DNA of 64,000 bases, taken from contig NZ_JANQOY010000033.1 in the NCBI RefSeq assembly GCF_028285565.1, forward strand, positions 1 through 64,000, read 5' to 3'. Below are positions 40,116 through 51,440 of the stretch, piece by piece. The notes under the pieces were generated by a model. That model ran no database searches and was not told the DNA's origin. It was given only the letters and a program-made list of their open reading frames with translations. Position 1 is the stretch's first letter. Every line of letters begins with the position of its first letter. The translations under genes were made by a program, and so were the position numbers. The DNA is from Acaryochloris sp. IP29b_bin.148 (GTDB taxonomy: Bacteria; Cyanobacteriota; Cyanobacteriia; Thermosynechococcales; Thermosynechococcaceae).

Positions 40116-41531
40116 ATGACAGTCACTTCTTTTTCTGCCCATTTATTTCAGGACCGCAGGTCAATCCATGAGTTTCTCGCTTCCTGCCGTACCATTGCCA
40201 TTGATAAAGAGCATGCCCAGGTCGTCAGCCTGTCTCTGGAAATCCCCCAACTTGATGCCCTAGCTGTTCTCAGTCTCTTACAGCAGCCTGACCGTCCTTA
40301 TTTTTACTGGGAAAAGCAATCTCAAGGCACTGCGATCGCAGCCACCGAACCGCTGCTGCATTTACAGGTGGATGGGGCACAGCGCTTTACGCAAGCCCAG
40401 CATTTTATTTGCACCTCCTTAGTCGATACGGTATCGGCTGGCGCGCTACATTTGCCCTTTGCCGGGCCACATTTTTTCTGTAGCTTCACCTTTTTTGACC
40501 AGACCCATCGGGAAGCCCGTTTATTTCCTGGTGCTTCCGTGTTTTTACCTCGTTGGCAAATTGCCTGTGATCAAGACCAAGCGGTATTGGTCGCCAATGC
40601 CATCGTTGATGCAGAGACGCCTTTAGAGAAGCTAGCTCGAGAGATCTGGCAACGGTGGCAGCTGTTGCAGACCCCAAGACGCTGTCCGTCGCCGCGATCG
40701 CAACCGACGAACTTTGCCTATCCACTGTTGGCCAATTCTGACGCCTTTACGACGGCAGTGGCCGATACCTTAGAACATATCGAAGCCGAGAAACTGCAAA
40801 AGCTGGTGTTAGCTCATACCCTGGATGTCAAAACACCACAACCGCTGGATCTTTGTCATGCCTTAGGCACCCTCAGGGCGCGCTATCCAGAATGCTATGT
40901 GTTTGCCGTCAGCAACGGCCAAGGACAAAACTTTATCGGGGCCAGTCCTGAGCGGTTGATTGAATTGCGCGATCGCCACCTCGTCACCGATGCGCTGGCT
41001 GGATCTGCCCCCCGAGGTCATTCTCGCGCCGATGATGAAGCGCTCGGCCACCAGCTCCTCAACAGCAAAAAAGATGGGCACGAGCATCGGGTGGTCCTCG
41101 ACTTTATTCGCGATAGTCTCTGGGAGTTGGGCATTACCCCCCAAGTGGCCTCCCTGCCACATTTGCTGCAACTCCCCAATATTCAACATCTACGGACGTT
41201 GATTACAGCTGAGGTTCCCCAACATTTGCATCTGCTGGAAATTTTAGCGGCGCTACACCCTACACCCGCCGTCGCCGGGATGCCGCGAGAAATTGCCCAA
41301 GCCCAAATTCACCGCCATGAACCCTTTGAGCGCCATCTCTATGCCGCCCCGTTAGGATGGATTGATCATCAAGGCAATGGCGAATTTACAGTGGGTATCC
41401 GGTCCGCGCTAATCAATGGATTTCAAGCCCGGCTCTATGCTGGCGCTGGTATTGTGGCCGGGTCCGATCCACAACGAGAACTCGCCGAAATTCAGCTCAA
41501 GCTCCATACCCTGCTAGATGCGCTGATGTAG
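40116..41531 (+). CDS. menF: Isochorismate synthase
   Basis: LQKLVLAHTLDVKTPQPLD, FIGASPERLIELRDRHLVTDALAGSAPRG, LHPTPAVAGMPRE, GWIDHQGNGEFTVGIRSALI. Confidence 0.92.
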   Translation: MTVTSFSAHLFQDRRSIHEFLASCRTIAIDKEHAQVVSLSLEIPQLDALAVLSLLQQPDRPYFYWEKQSQGTAIAATEPLLHLQVDGAQRFTQAQHFICTSLVDTVSAGALHLPFAGPHFFCSFTFFDQTHREARLFPGASVFLPRWQIACDQDQAVLVANAIVDAETPLEKLAREIWQRWQLLQTPRRCPSPRSQPTNFAYPLLANSDAFTTAVADTLEHIEAEKLQKLVLAHTLDVKTPQPLDLCHALGTLRARYPECYVFAVSNGQGQNFIGASPERLIELRDRHLVTDALAGSAPRGHSRADDEALGHQLLNSKKDGHEHRVVLDFIRDSLWELGITPQVASLPHLLQLPNIQHLRTLITAEVPQHLHLLEILAALHPTPAVAGMPREIAQAQIHRHEPFERHLYAAPLGWIDHQGNGEFTVGIRSALINGFQARLYAGAGIVAGSDPQRELAEIQLKLHTLLDALM

Positions 41532-41537
41532 GTCGAG

Positions 41538-42086
41538 TTACGCTAAGCGCGTGCGCGCCATATAAAAGCCACAAATAGACTTGGCATCAATCGGTACCCC
41601 GTCCAGAATCGCGGCCTCCAATTCTTCTGAGGTCATCAACACCGTTTCAATATCTTCATCGTCATCCTGCGCCGGTGGGTGCTCCAATAACTCCAAATCC
41701 TGAGCCAAAAACGCATAGATAATTTCATCCGAATACCCCGGTGCTAAAGGAAACTCCCCCAGCTTTTGCCACTGATGGGCTCGATAGCCAGTCTCCTCCT
41801 CAATCTCTCGCCGAATCGTTACCGCCGGATCTTCATGCACTTCCACCGTTCCCGCCGGGAATTCCAACAGCCGTCCCTGCAAGGCAAAGCGATATTGCTT
41901 CACTAACACAAACTGCCCGTCTTGGGTTATTGGCACCGCCATTGCTCCACCGGGATGCCGCACACAGGACCAATCCCCCTCACTTCCATTTGGCAACCGC
42001 AGACGATTGGCCTCGAAGGTATATTTGCGACCATCGTAAAACATCAGTGGCTTGAGGATTTCAGGCGGTTCTTGGAATAAAGACAT
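41538..42086 (-). CDS. NUDIX hydrolase (ADP-ribose pyrophosphatase-like)
   Basis: LLEFPAGTVEVHEDPAVTIRREIEEETGYRAHQWQKLGEFPLAPGYSDE (Nudix box). Confidence 0.9.
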   Translation of the reverse strand: MSLFQEPPEILKPLMFYDGRKYTFEANRLRLPNGSEGDWSCVRHPGGAMAVPITQDGQFVLVKQYRFALQGRLLEFPAGTVEVHEDPAVTIRREIEEETGYRAHQWQKLGEFPLAPGYSDEIIYAFLAQDLELLEHPPAQDDDEDIETVLMTSEELEAAILDGVPIDAKSICGFYMARTRLA

Positions 42087-42172
42087 AGGTTGAAAGTTAA
42101 GTGTGGCGGTCAGAGTTTAAAGCTAAACAAGAGCGAATGGGTGCCTTGTGACCCTCCACAGAATGACGCTAG

Positions 42173-42679
42173 CTAATCAGACAGTTGCTGAACTCCTGTA
42201 TAGTCTACAGCTTTGGCAAGCTCGGCAATGGTTTGTTCCTGAACGGGGTGCACCCAGCCTGGACAAATTTCCGCCAAAGGAGCCAACACAAAGGCGCGTT
42301 CGTGCAGAAAGGGATGTGGCACCGTCAGGGTTGGCGTTTGAATCACCCGGTCTCCATACAGCAAGAGATCTAAGTCTAAGGTGCGGGGTCCCCAACGTTG
42401 GCGCCGCACGCGTCCAAACTGGGCTTCAATCTGCAGGAGCTTCTCCAGCAAGGGCTGCGGTGAGTAGGTCGTCAACAAACTGACACAGCCATTGAGGTAA
42501 TCCGGTTGAGGGGGGCCAACGGCTGCGGTTTGAAACCAGTGAGATTGGGCCTGGACGGTGATCTTGGGATCTTGGCTGAGTTGGTCAATCGTAGCCACTA
42601 AAATGGCCCGAGAGTCTCCTAGATTGCTACCGAGTGCGATCGCAACAGGATGCTCGGATTTTGGGTCTGTTGGCACCAT
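42173..42679 (-). CDS. folK: 2-amino-4-hydroxy-6-hydroxymethyldihydropteridine diphosphokinase
   Basis: AIALGSNLGDSRAILVATIDQL, FGRVRRQRWGPRTLDLDLLLYGD, LTVPHPFLHERAFVLAPLAEI. Confidence 0.95.
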   Translation of the reverse strand: MVPTDPKSEHPVAIALGSNLGDSRAILVATIDQLSQDPKITVQAQSHWFQTAAVGPPQPDYLNGCVSLLTTYSPQPLLEKLLQIEAQFGRVRRQRWGPRTLDLDLLLYGDRVIQTPTLTVPHPFLHERAFVLAPLAEICPGWVHPVQEQTIAELAKAVDYTGVQQLSD

Positions 42680-42935
42680 ATTGATTCTGGCTAAATATCG
42701 GATTGTATCGCTGACGATGCGCCCAGAAAATAATGCTTTGTCTTGAAGACCTCACTGATCCTGATCATGCATCGTCACGGGGAGGCTAGGATATACATGG
42801 TTCCTGGAAGCTGTTATGCTAGACACTCTAGAAGTTTCTAGCTTTGCCACTTAGTTTTCTGGTGATTTTCTAGAGCGTTCTAGACCCTTTTTTTATTTAT
42901 TAATAGCCTCCCTACTGAGTTCGACTCAATTATCC

Positions 42936-43787
42936 GTGGAGTTACAACACATTTTTAAATCTTCTAATCCCATTATTGGCGTTGTTCACCTCCTGCCACT
43001 CCCCACCTCCCCTCGTTGGGGTGGAAGCCTCAAGGCTGTCATTGCCCGGGCTGAGCAGGAATCAGCAGCGCTTGCTGCTGGAGGGGTGGATGGCCTGATT
43101 ATTGAAAATTTCTTTGATGCTCCGTTTACCAAAGAGAACGTCGATCCAGCCGTCGTCAGTGCGATGAGTCTCGTCGTGCAGCGGGTCAAAAATCTTGTAC
43201 CGTTGCCCATTGGCATTAACGTGCTACGTAATGATGCCTGTAGCGCTATGGCGATTGCATCCTGTGTGGAAGCCCAATTTATTCGGGTCAATGTGCTGAC
43301 AGGCGTTATGGCCACGGACCAAGGTCTGATTGAAGGCGAAGCCCATCGGCTGCTGCGCTATCGCCGCGAACTCGGCAGTGACGTTAAAATTTTCGCCGAT
43401 GTGCTCGTTAAGCATGCTCGTCCCTTAGGCGTACCGAACTTAACCACAACGGTACGAGAGACCATTGAGCGAGGCTTAGCCGATGGCATTATTATCTCGG
43501 GGTGGGAAACAGGCAGTCCCCCCAATTTAGGCGACCTAGAGCTAGCCGTGGATGCCGCTAAAGATGTTCCTGTCCTGATTGGCAGCGGTGCCACTTGGGA
43601 AAATATTCCCAACCTGATTCAAGTGGCTGATGGAGCCATTGTCTCCAGTTCTCTCAAGCGGCATGGTCAGGTGGAACAGCCGATTGATCCCATTCGAGTC
43701 AGTCGATTTGTGGAAGCCATGCGGCGAAGCTTAACCAATCAAGATCCAGCGAAAGCGAAGTCATCGGTTATGCTCAGTTCTGATTGA
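42936..43787 (+). CDS. btpA: BtpA/SgcQ family photosystem I biogenesis protein
   Basis: GVVHLLPLPTSPRWGGSLKAVIARAEQESAALAAGGVDGLIIENFFDAPFTKENVDPA...; GTG start. Confidence 0.92.
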   Translation: MELQHIFKSSNPIIGVVHLLPLPTSPRWGGSLKAVIARAEQESAALAAGGVDGLIIENFFDAPFTKENVDPAVVSAMSLVVQRVKNLVPLPIGINVLRNDACSAMAIASCVEAQFIRVNVLTGVMATDQGLIEGEAHRLLRYRRELGSDVKIFADVLVKHARPLGVPNLTTTVRETIERGLADGIIISGWETGSPPNLGDLELAVDAAKDVPVLIGSGATWENIPNLIQVADGAIVSSSLKRHGQVEQPIDPIRVSRFVEAMRRSLTNQDPAKAKSSVMLSSD

Positions 43788-43788
43788 C

Positions 43789-44055
43789 GTCCTCTCCCCC
43801 CAACCCTAACGGGTATGGTTGGAGATTCCCCGGATCACTCCAAAGGTTTCCTCGCGGCTTCAGTCCGGGGTGGAAAATTGCCTCGGGCAGATTTATCTGC
43901 CGTGAAATATTCACGATAAAATAGCAACGTGAAAACGTTCAAGTTTAAAGAGGCAGGATCTCTGTCTCTGGGAGTAGGCGATGTTAGACCGTCTCAGACG
44001 GCAGTTGCTGCTTGAGTCCCGAATCCCCCCACTGAAGATGGGGGGAGTGGATCAA
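43789..44055 (+). mobile_element. Solo/MITE-like IS200/IS605-family relic with omegaRNA-like right end, no intact tnpB
   Basis: Begins after TTGAC (43784-43788). Left imperfect hairpin CTCCCCCCCAACC...GGTTGGAG. Right part reads NVKTFKFKEAGSLSLGVGDVRPSQTAVAA*, then hairpin GAATCCCCCCACTGAAGATGGGGGG (arms 44025-44030/44040-44045) and terminal GGATCAA. Confidence 0.55.
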
Positions 44056-44083
44056 TACGCTCAATTGTCCTGTCCAATTCCTC

Positions 44084-46366
44084 TTGACAATAGATTTAGA
44101 GCAAAAAATCGCTAATTTACGAGCATCGCTGCGGCCCGGTCAGCGTGAATTAGCTGATTGGCAAGCCGGTCCCTTAGCGGTTTCTGCTGTGCCAGGAGCC
44201 GGGAAATCCTACGGGATGGCTGTGGCTGCAGCCTTGACCTTAGCCCGTCAGCAACTAAATCGCGCCCAGCAGCTTGTGATTGTGACCTTTACCCGCTCGG
44301 CAGCCACTCACCTGAAGCAGCAGGTTCGTCAGCATTTACGCGAGTTGCAACTGCCCATGAGTGGCTTTACAGTCCAGACCTTACATGGATTGGCCCTCAA
44401 CATCGCCTCGCGCCATCCTCAACTGTCGGGCATTCATTTAGAACAGGTCACCCTGATTACCCCGAACCGCCACCATCGTCTGTTGCGGCAATGTGTTGAG
44501 CAATGGGTGGCGGATCACCCTCAGCTGTATCAAGCCTTACTGGTTCAAGGAGCCTTTGATGGTGAAGAAACAGAACGTTTACGCCGACAGTCTGTGTTGA
44601 GATCTGATTGTTTGCCAGAGTTGGCTGCGATCGCCATTCGCGAAGCCAAAAGTTCAGGTCTCAGTCCCCAACAGCTCTATGCCCTCGCCGAACAGAGGCC
44701 AGACGAGATCCCCGTGCTGGAGATTGCCGCTGGACTCTACGAGCGATATCAGCGATTGCTCCACTCCCAGCAACTGATTGACTACGACGATATGATTTTG
44801 GCTGCCCTCCAGGTCTTGGATAATCCGAGTGCGCGCCAAATCTGGCAAACGCAAGTCTTTGCCGTCTTTGAAGATGAAGCGCAGGACTCCACCCCCTTGC
44901 AGTCTCGCTTGCTCAATCTATTGGCAAAGGACCTCTCCACAGCTGCTCCCAATCTCGTGCGTGTCGGTGATCCCAACCAGGCTATCAACTCCACGTTTAC
45001 CCCTGCGGATCCGATTTTCTTTCGCCAGTTTTGTCGACATAGTCAGGGGCAGCATCGGCTAGCCACGATGAATCAAGCCGGGCGTAGCTCCGCCGTGATT
45101 ATTGAGGCCGCCAACTTTATGTTGGACTGGATTAATCAGTCCCAACTGGCAGGGCAAGAACAGCCTTTTCAGCCACAGGCCATTCAATCCGTTGCCCATA
45201 ATGATCCCCAAGCCAATGCCAATCCAGCGCCCCAAGGGCAAGGGTTAGAAATTCTAACGCCTGAGGATGTTTACCAAACCGCCGACTTAATCGGGCAGCG
45301 GGTCTGTCAGTTGCTAACCGATCATCCCGAGGCCAATGCTGCTGTTTTGGTGAGAGAAAACAAACAAGGTAGCTTTCTCGCCGAACGCTTTAATCATCCC
45401 GATCAAACGGTTAGTCTAGCGGCCCACGGCATTGACATCCTCGATGTGGGGGGCGGTAGCCGCCAAACGCAAGTTCCCTTACAAATGCTGACGGTCTTAC
45501 AGTTTTTGGCGCGTCCCCATTCTCCTGACACCCTCAAAGCCGCTCTGCAAATCTTTGTGGATCGACAACTGATTCCCGCCCAAGACGTGCATCCCTTGGC
45601 CAGTCAGCCGGAGACGTTTCTTTATCCTGGACCTCTCGATTCACCTCAACCGGATAAAGTCCAGGAGGCCCGTCGCTTTTGCTGTAAATTATTGCGATCG
45701 CGCTGGGAATTGCCCCACTATCGGCTGATTTCATTTTTGGCGCTGGCCATGAAGTACAATCCTGCCGAGCTAGCCACGGCGGATAAATTGGCAGCCCGCC
45801 TCGCGCAACAAGCTGCCGGTGCGCCGTCGATGACCACCACCTTACCGATTTTGCAAGAACTGATCAGTGCTGAACGGTTTGATCCCGTTGAGGTGGACGA
45901 GGTGGAATCCCAATATCTACGTCCCCGGCAACTGACGATTATAACGATGCATAAAGCCAAGGGCTTGGACTGGGATTTTGTGTTTCTACCGTTTTTACAT
46001 GCCCGGATTATTCCTGGAGAGTTGCGGGTTCCGGCTGCTAGCCAATTTCTCGGTCCCTTTAGTTTGGCAGAGGTGGCCCGCGCCCAGATTCGAGCTAGTG
46101 TGCATAACCACTCGCCCTTACCGAATATCGAAACGGCTTGGCAGCGGGCCAGCGATCTCAAAAGTGCAGAGGAATTTCGCCTGCTCTACGTCGCTATGAC
46201 TCGTGCCAAGCGGTTGTTATGGATGTCTGCCGCTCAGCAGGCCCCCTATAACTGGAACTGGTTTGATTGGCAGCGCCAAACCAAGCTAGAGGGGCAACGT
46301 CCCTGCCCCATCCTCGACCCTTTACAAGCTCAATTTCCTCAATCTGTTCGACGAGTTGAATCGTGA
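44084..46366 (+). CDS. UvrD/Rep-type ATP-dependent helicase
   Basis: AVSAVPGAGKSYGMAVAAALTL, VFAVFEDEAQDSTPLQSRLLNLL, VRVGDPNQAINSTFT, LTIITMHKAKGLDWDFVFLP, FRLLYVAMTRAKRLLW; TTG start uncertain. Confidence 0.9.
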   Translation: MTIDLEQKIANLRASLRPGQRELADWQAGPLAVSAVPGAGKSYGMAVAAALTLARQQLNRAQQLVIVTFTRSAATHLKQQVRQHLRELQLPMSGFTVQTLHGLALNIASRHPQLSGIHLEQVTLITPNRHHRLLRQCVEQWVADHPQLYQALLVQGAFDGEETERLRRQSVLRSDCLPELAAIAIREAKSSGLSPQQLYALAEQRPDEIPVLEIAAGLYERYQRLLHSQQLIDYDDMILAALQVLDNPSARQIWQTQVFAVFEDEAQDSTPLQSRLLNLLAKDLSTAAPNLVRVGDPNQAINSTFTPADPIFFRQFCRHSQGQHRLATMNQAGRSSAVIIEAANFMLDWINQSQLAGQEQPFQPQAIQSVAHNDPQANANPAPQGQGLEILTPEDVYQTADLIGQRVCQLLTDHPEANAAVLVRENKQGSFLAERFNHPDQTVSLAAHGIDILDVGGGSRQTQVPLQMLTVLQFLARPHSPDTLKAALQIFVDRQLIPAQDVHPLASQPETFLYPGPLDSPQPDKVQEARRFCCKLLRSRWELPHYRLISFLALAMKYNPAELATADKLAARLAQQAAGAPSMTTTLPILQELISAERFDPVEVDEVESQYLRPRQLTIITMHKAKGLDWDFVFLPFLHARIIPGELRVPAASQFLGPFSLAEVARAQIRASVHNHSPLPNIETAWQRASDLKSAEEFRLLYVAMTRAKRLLWMSAAQQAPYNWNWFDWQRQTKLEGQRPCPILDPLQAQFPQSVRRVES

Positions 46367-46725
46367 ACCGATCTAAAAAATTGCTTAGGAAAATCATCCT
46401 GTTCGAAAACGCCCTGTACTGTGGATAGTATTGAGCGATGCGATCGCAAATCGCTCCGTCAAGTTTGCACAGGCACTTTATTCTCTACAGCCCTCTCAAT
46501 CCATCGGTTAGTAGTTCTCTCCCCCTTGAATCAGCATGGGTTGAGGATATGGCATTGATCGGGGTGGATCCGCCCATCATCAAGCTGACAGCACCAACAC
46601 CCAGGTTCCACTCTCACCCTTAACGCCATCCCATCCGTCGCAACGGGTCACGATCCAGATCTGACCGCGCTGCCTACGATTCATATTCAAAGGAGATCCT
46701 GGCAACTCTGTTTACTGTCCCTTAG

Positions 46726-47778
<1,053 letters not shown>

Positions 47779-47804
47779 GGGCTGAGCCATATCTCCAAAC
47801 TCAA

Positions 47805-47840
47805 TCTCACGCTCTTAATCTTAAGGTTAGGAGCGTGAGA
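47805..47840. terminator. Hairpin between convergent gap and GST genes
   Basis: TCTCACGCTC (47805-47814) / GAGCGTGAGA (47831-47840), 10-bp perfect arms. Confidence 0.55.
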
Positions 47841-47841
47841 C

Positions 47842-48528
47842 TTATGGGGCCGAGTTGAGCAGGATGTCTGCTCGCTGGCGTCGTCGTTTGCGCCATATTC
47901 TGGCCAAGGCCCGAATACTGCGGAGAAATCGATCCTTTTCAGCCACGGATAACTGGGTTTGCTGCCAAGCATCTCTGGCCGTTAGTCGATCCAGCCAAGT
48001 TTGCAAAGGAGGATGATCGACTAGATCAATCCCTAACTCACACGCGACTGGTACAAAAACCCCCGCCACAATATCAGCCAAACTCAGCTGTTGGCCGCCA
48101 AAATAAGGGGCGTGTCCGAGTCGCTCTTCAAATACAGTCAAGGCAGTGGCTGCCCGATGTCTGGCATAGGTTTGCTGATCCGGTTTTTGCATCAGTAGCT
48201 CACCAATCGCAGGCATCAGTTCATTGATAGACACCATCTGCACCATACGCACCTTCGCCAGCGCCTGGACATCGCTAGGCAGGAGTGGTGGCTGCGGATA
48301 TTGCTTTTCCAAATAATCCAAAATGGCTTGCGATTCCGTCACGCAAAATCCATTGTCCACTAAGACTGGAATGCGGCAAAAGGGATTGAGGGCTCTGAAT
48401 TCAGGGGTAAATTGTCCCCCCTTTTCCATACTGACGGGGACAAGCTCAAACTCGAGTCCCTTCTCCAGTAGCGTGATCCAAACAGGACGACTAAAGAGAG
48501 AGGGTTTAGCAAAATAGAACAAAATCAT
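47842..48528 (-). CDS. Glutathione S-transferase family protein
   Basis: LFSRPVWITLLEKGLEFELVPVSM, NPFCRIPVLVDNGFCVTESQAILDYLEKQYP, LSLADIVAGVFV. Confidence 0.88.
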   Translation of the reverse strand: MILFYFAKPSLFSRPVWITLLEKGLEFELVPVSMEKGGQFTPEFRALNPFCRIPVLVDNGFCVTESQAILDYLEKQYPQPPLLPSDVQALAKVRMVQMVSINELMPAIGELLMQKPDQQTYARHRAATALTVFEERLGHAPYFGGQQLSLADIVAGVFVPVACELGIDLVDHPPLQTWLDRLTARDAWQQTQLSVAEKDRFLRSIRALARIWRKRRRQRADILLNSAP

Positions 48529-48655
48529 AGCTATTAAGCACGAACGATCGTTCTAAATATAAAGCCTTGTCGCCCCTGCTTCAACCCCAAGCGGTCAAAA
48601 ATTGACTAAAAGGGAGAAGTCTCAGGCATTCAGCGTTGGCTGACAGGATTTCGCG

Positions 48656-50338
48656 TTATTCCACCTTCAGGTCACCGCGCAGCAGTTGCTGAGTGGTTGA
48701 TTCTCCTAGCTGATCCAGTCGACGGTTTAGCAACCACCTTAGACTTACGAGCAGATTAAAGTGGAGCCCAGCCATCAGCAGGGCACTGGTGACGGCAGTC
48801 TCCTCTAGGGCAGCGAGGGCAAAGGGCGTCAGTAAGATCAAGCTGCCACCCGCTTGTCCGGGAATAATTCCAAAAATAATAAGGATAAAGGCTGGCAAAA
48901 GGGTAGGGCCTAGCAAAGTTGCGGTTACCCATAGGTTGCGGTTGGAGATGGGCCGTAACAACATCACCTGATTGAATAGGGTGAATATCACAATCAAGGT
49001 GGAATTGAATAGCAGTCCGGCCATGCCGACCCCAGAGTCACCTGAGGGTAAGGACAGCATCCAAACCATAATCAGCAGACCAGCGATGCCTAGATTAATT
49101 GCGATCGCAATCCAAGTTGGGCTGTTATTGGCCCACACTAAATCATGGAAACGCTGTGCTTTGCCCTGAGCCGATGGATAATTTCCGCGAAATCGAGCCC
49201 AATCCTCTAGATCCTGATGGTGGGGAAGTAACAAGACAATCATCAGCAGGAACCACAAGAAATGAGTCAAGATAACGGCCATCATCAAACTGGTTGAAAG
49301 GATGTTCTTTGAATTAACTGAAAATCCTAAGAGGCAGACAAAGAAGCAAGCGGTGGCCCCATAGCTTTGTTTTTTACTGAGCAGCGACACGGTTGGATTA
49401 CGGAAGCGCCGTTGTAGAGGTTGCCATAACCACCATGTCCAGAGCCCAAAATGGGTCAGTGCAAAGAACCCTAATCCCACGCCACTTCTGCCGATGGGGA
49501 CTAAAAACCACTGCCAGTCCGATAACCGATAGGACTCAAAAGGGAGGTTCACGCCCGTCAGATTAGGAGCAATATCCTGATAAATAAAGGGGAAAATCGC
49601 TGAAGGCGATAGCGTATATAGCCAGTCAATAGAACTGTGGGTTAAAGCGTTTCGAGTAAGAAACAGCAGGAGTAATACAAGACCTGCACTCCATAACCAG
49701 GCTTGAAAGCCATTTAGCCAGTTGCTGGCAAGTCCTAGCAATAAAGCCAGACTGTAGTAGAAACAACAGCTAGCCAATAGCAGAACATCAAAGCCTACTA
49801 TTCTGATCACCGGAATTTCGGCGGCTAGCCCCGCCATATAGTGGAGTGGCAACGTGAGAAGGACAGCCAAGTAAAGTAGGAAGGGAGTGCCCAACATTTT
49901 ACCCACCAAGATGGTGCGGGCTGTTTGCGGACTAAGGCTAATAAACGTTAGGGTTCCTTGGCGATCTTCTTTTGAGAGATCGCTGATCAGCAAAAAGGTG
50001 CCGCCCACGATCAGGCCAAACATCAAGAAAATGCAGCTCCAAGAAAAGACTTGCAACCACCATCCTTGCCAATTCACCAGCAGATATTGTTCTCGGCTGA
50101 CTTGGAAACAGTCCAGCCCCGTTTTCCGGTACTCCGCAGTCGCACAATTCCCCCACCGATAATCTAAGGTTCGATATTGCCAGAATAGAAACAGTCCTTG
50201 AGCAACCAAAGATAAAAATACTGTCAGTAAAACACTGCGTACTTTCAAGCGACCTTGGATCTCCCGCATCAATTGCGGATTCCAGTCACCCAGGGTTTCT
50301 ATCCCTCTATTTACGAGGGAAAATTGAGCCTTGCCCAT
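48656..50338 (-). CDS. ABC transporter permease (multi-TM)
   Basis: Many TM segments; GTFLLISDLSKEDRQGTLTFISLSPQTARTILVGKMLGTP; adjacent ABC ATPase. Confidence 0.8.
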   Translation of the reverse strand: MGKAQFSLVNRGIETLGDWNPQLMREIQGRLKVRSVLLTVFLSLVAQGLFLFWQYRTLDYRWGNCATAEYRKTGLDCFQVSREQYLLVNWQGWWLQVFSWSCIFLMFGLIVGGTFLLISDLSKEDRQGTLTFISLSPQTARTILVGKMLGTPFLLYLAVLLTLPLHYMAGLAAEIPVIRIVGFDVLLLASCCFYYSLALLLGLASNWLNGFQAWLWSAGLVLLLLFLTRNALTHSSIDWLYTLSPSAIFPFIYQDIAPNLTGVNLPFESYRLSDWQWFLVPIGRSGVGLGFFALTHFGLWTWWLWQPLQRRFRNPTVSLLSKKQSYGATACFFVCLLGFSVNSKNILSTSLMMAVILTHFLWFLLMIVLLLPHHQDLEDWARFRGNYPSAQGKAQRFHDLVWANNSPTWIAIAINLGIAGLLIMVWMLSLPSGDSGVGMAGLLFNSTLIVIFTLFNQVMLLRPISNRNLWVTATLLGPTLLPAFILIIFGIIPGQAGGSLILLTPFALAALEETAVTSALLMAGLHFNLLVSLRWLLNRRLDQLGESTTQQLLRGDLKVE

Positions 50339-51340
50339 TTATGACACCTGCTTATGGTCTAGTTTGTCGAGAAAGATGGTTTCTAAATCTTCTTGAATGC
50401 ACTGAAAATGATAGATGGGAAGATCGGCTGCCAGGAGCGATCTCAATAATGCAGCGGCATCCGCTTGATTCCCTTGAAAGTGAGCTTTGATCTGTTGGGT
50501 CGCTGGATCTAAGCGCCAACGCTCTATCTGAGGGCATTGCTCCAACAGTTGTTCCACGGGCTGCCAGTCCCCCAGGGTGGCAATCTGAATTTGCTGCTGG
50601 CTTAAGGCTTGGTAAAGCTGCTGAAGTGAAGTCTTTTCCACCAGATAGCCCAATTCCATAATCCCCACCGAGGTGCAAAGTTCGGCGAGGTCGCTGAGGA
50701 TATGGGAGGAAATAACGATAGTCATGCCCGCTTCTCGCAGCACATTAATCAATTCCCGAAACTGAACCCTGGCTAACGGATCTAAGCCGGAGACGGGTTC
50801 ATCCAACAACAGTAAAACTGGTTCATGGATAATCGTCCGAGCCAGGCCCAGTCGCTGCTTCATACCTCGCGATAGATTGGCGACGGAACTTCGCCGCTTA
50901 TGGGTCAACTGCACCAACTCCAAAACATCGAACAGGCGTTGACGACGGTGAGGCTGACGTAACTCATACAAACGGGCAAAGTAATTGAGATATTCCCACA
51001 CCGTCAGATCTTCGTAGAGGGGAAAATCATCGGGGAGATAACCAATCAGGCGCTTAAGATAGGCATTGGTTTGATTGCGCTCTAACAACTGGCCTCGAAT
51101 ATAGATATTGCCAAGGGTAGGCTGTTCTGCCGTCGCTAACATCCGAATCAGGGTGGTTTTACCCGCCCCGTTGGGACCAATCAGCCCAAAGACTTCTCCT
51201 GAGCCAATCTCTAAATCTAAGTCGTTGACCGCAACGTGACGACCAAATCGCTTCGTCAATCCCTGGGTGCGTACTGCTATTTCAGAGGACATTATTGATC
51301 TCAAACCATTCCGTAGGGTGATTTTAATCATCCTGAGCAA
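50339..51340 (-). CDS. ABC transporter ATP-binding protein
   Basis: GLIGPNGAGKTTLIRMLATA Walker A, NLSRGMKQRLGLARTIIHEPVLLLLDEPVSGLDP. Confidence 0.95.
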   Translation of the reverse strand: MLRMIKITLRNGLRSIMSSEIAVRTQGLTKRFGRHVAVNDLDLEIGSGEVFGLIGPNGAGKTTLIRMLATAEQPTLGNIYIRGQLLERNQTNAYLKRLIGYLPDDFPLYEDLTVWEYLNYFARLYELRQPHRRQRLFDVLELVQLTHKRRSSVANLSRGMKQRLGLARTIIHEPVLLLLDEPVSGLDPLARVQFRELINVLREAGMTIVISSHILSDLAELCTSVGIMELGYLVEKTSLQQLYQALSQQQIQIATLGDWQPVEQLLEQCPQIERWRLDPATQQIKAHFQGNQADAAALLRSLLAADLPIYHFQCIQEDLETIFLDKLDHKQVS

Positions 51341-51440
51341 AATAATTTGTGATCTAGGTACATCAGCAGTGTGAGGGGGAGCCGAAGCAATCTATATTCA
51401 TGGCTTAAGGAGGATTGCGTAGATTGATTGCAGACAATAC

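Noticed and set aside
45718-46161. 147-aa minus-strand ORF inside the helicase gene
   Set aside because: Antisense shadow ORF; helicase motifs occupy the other strand.
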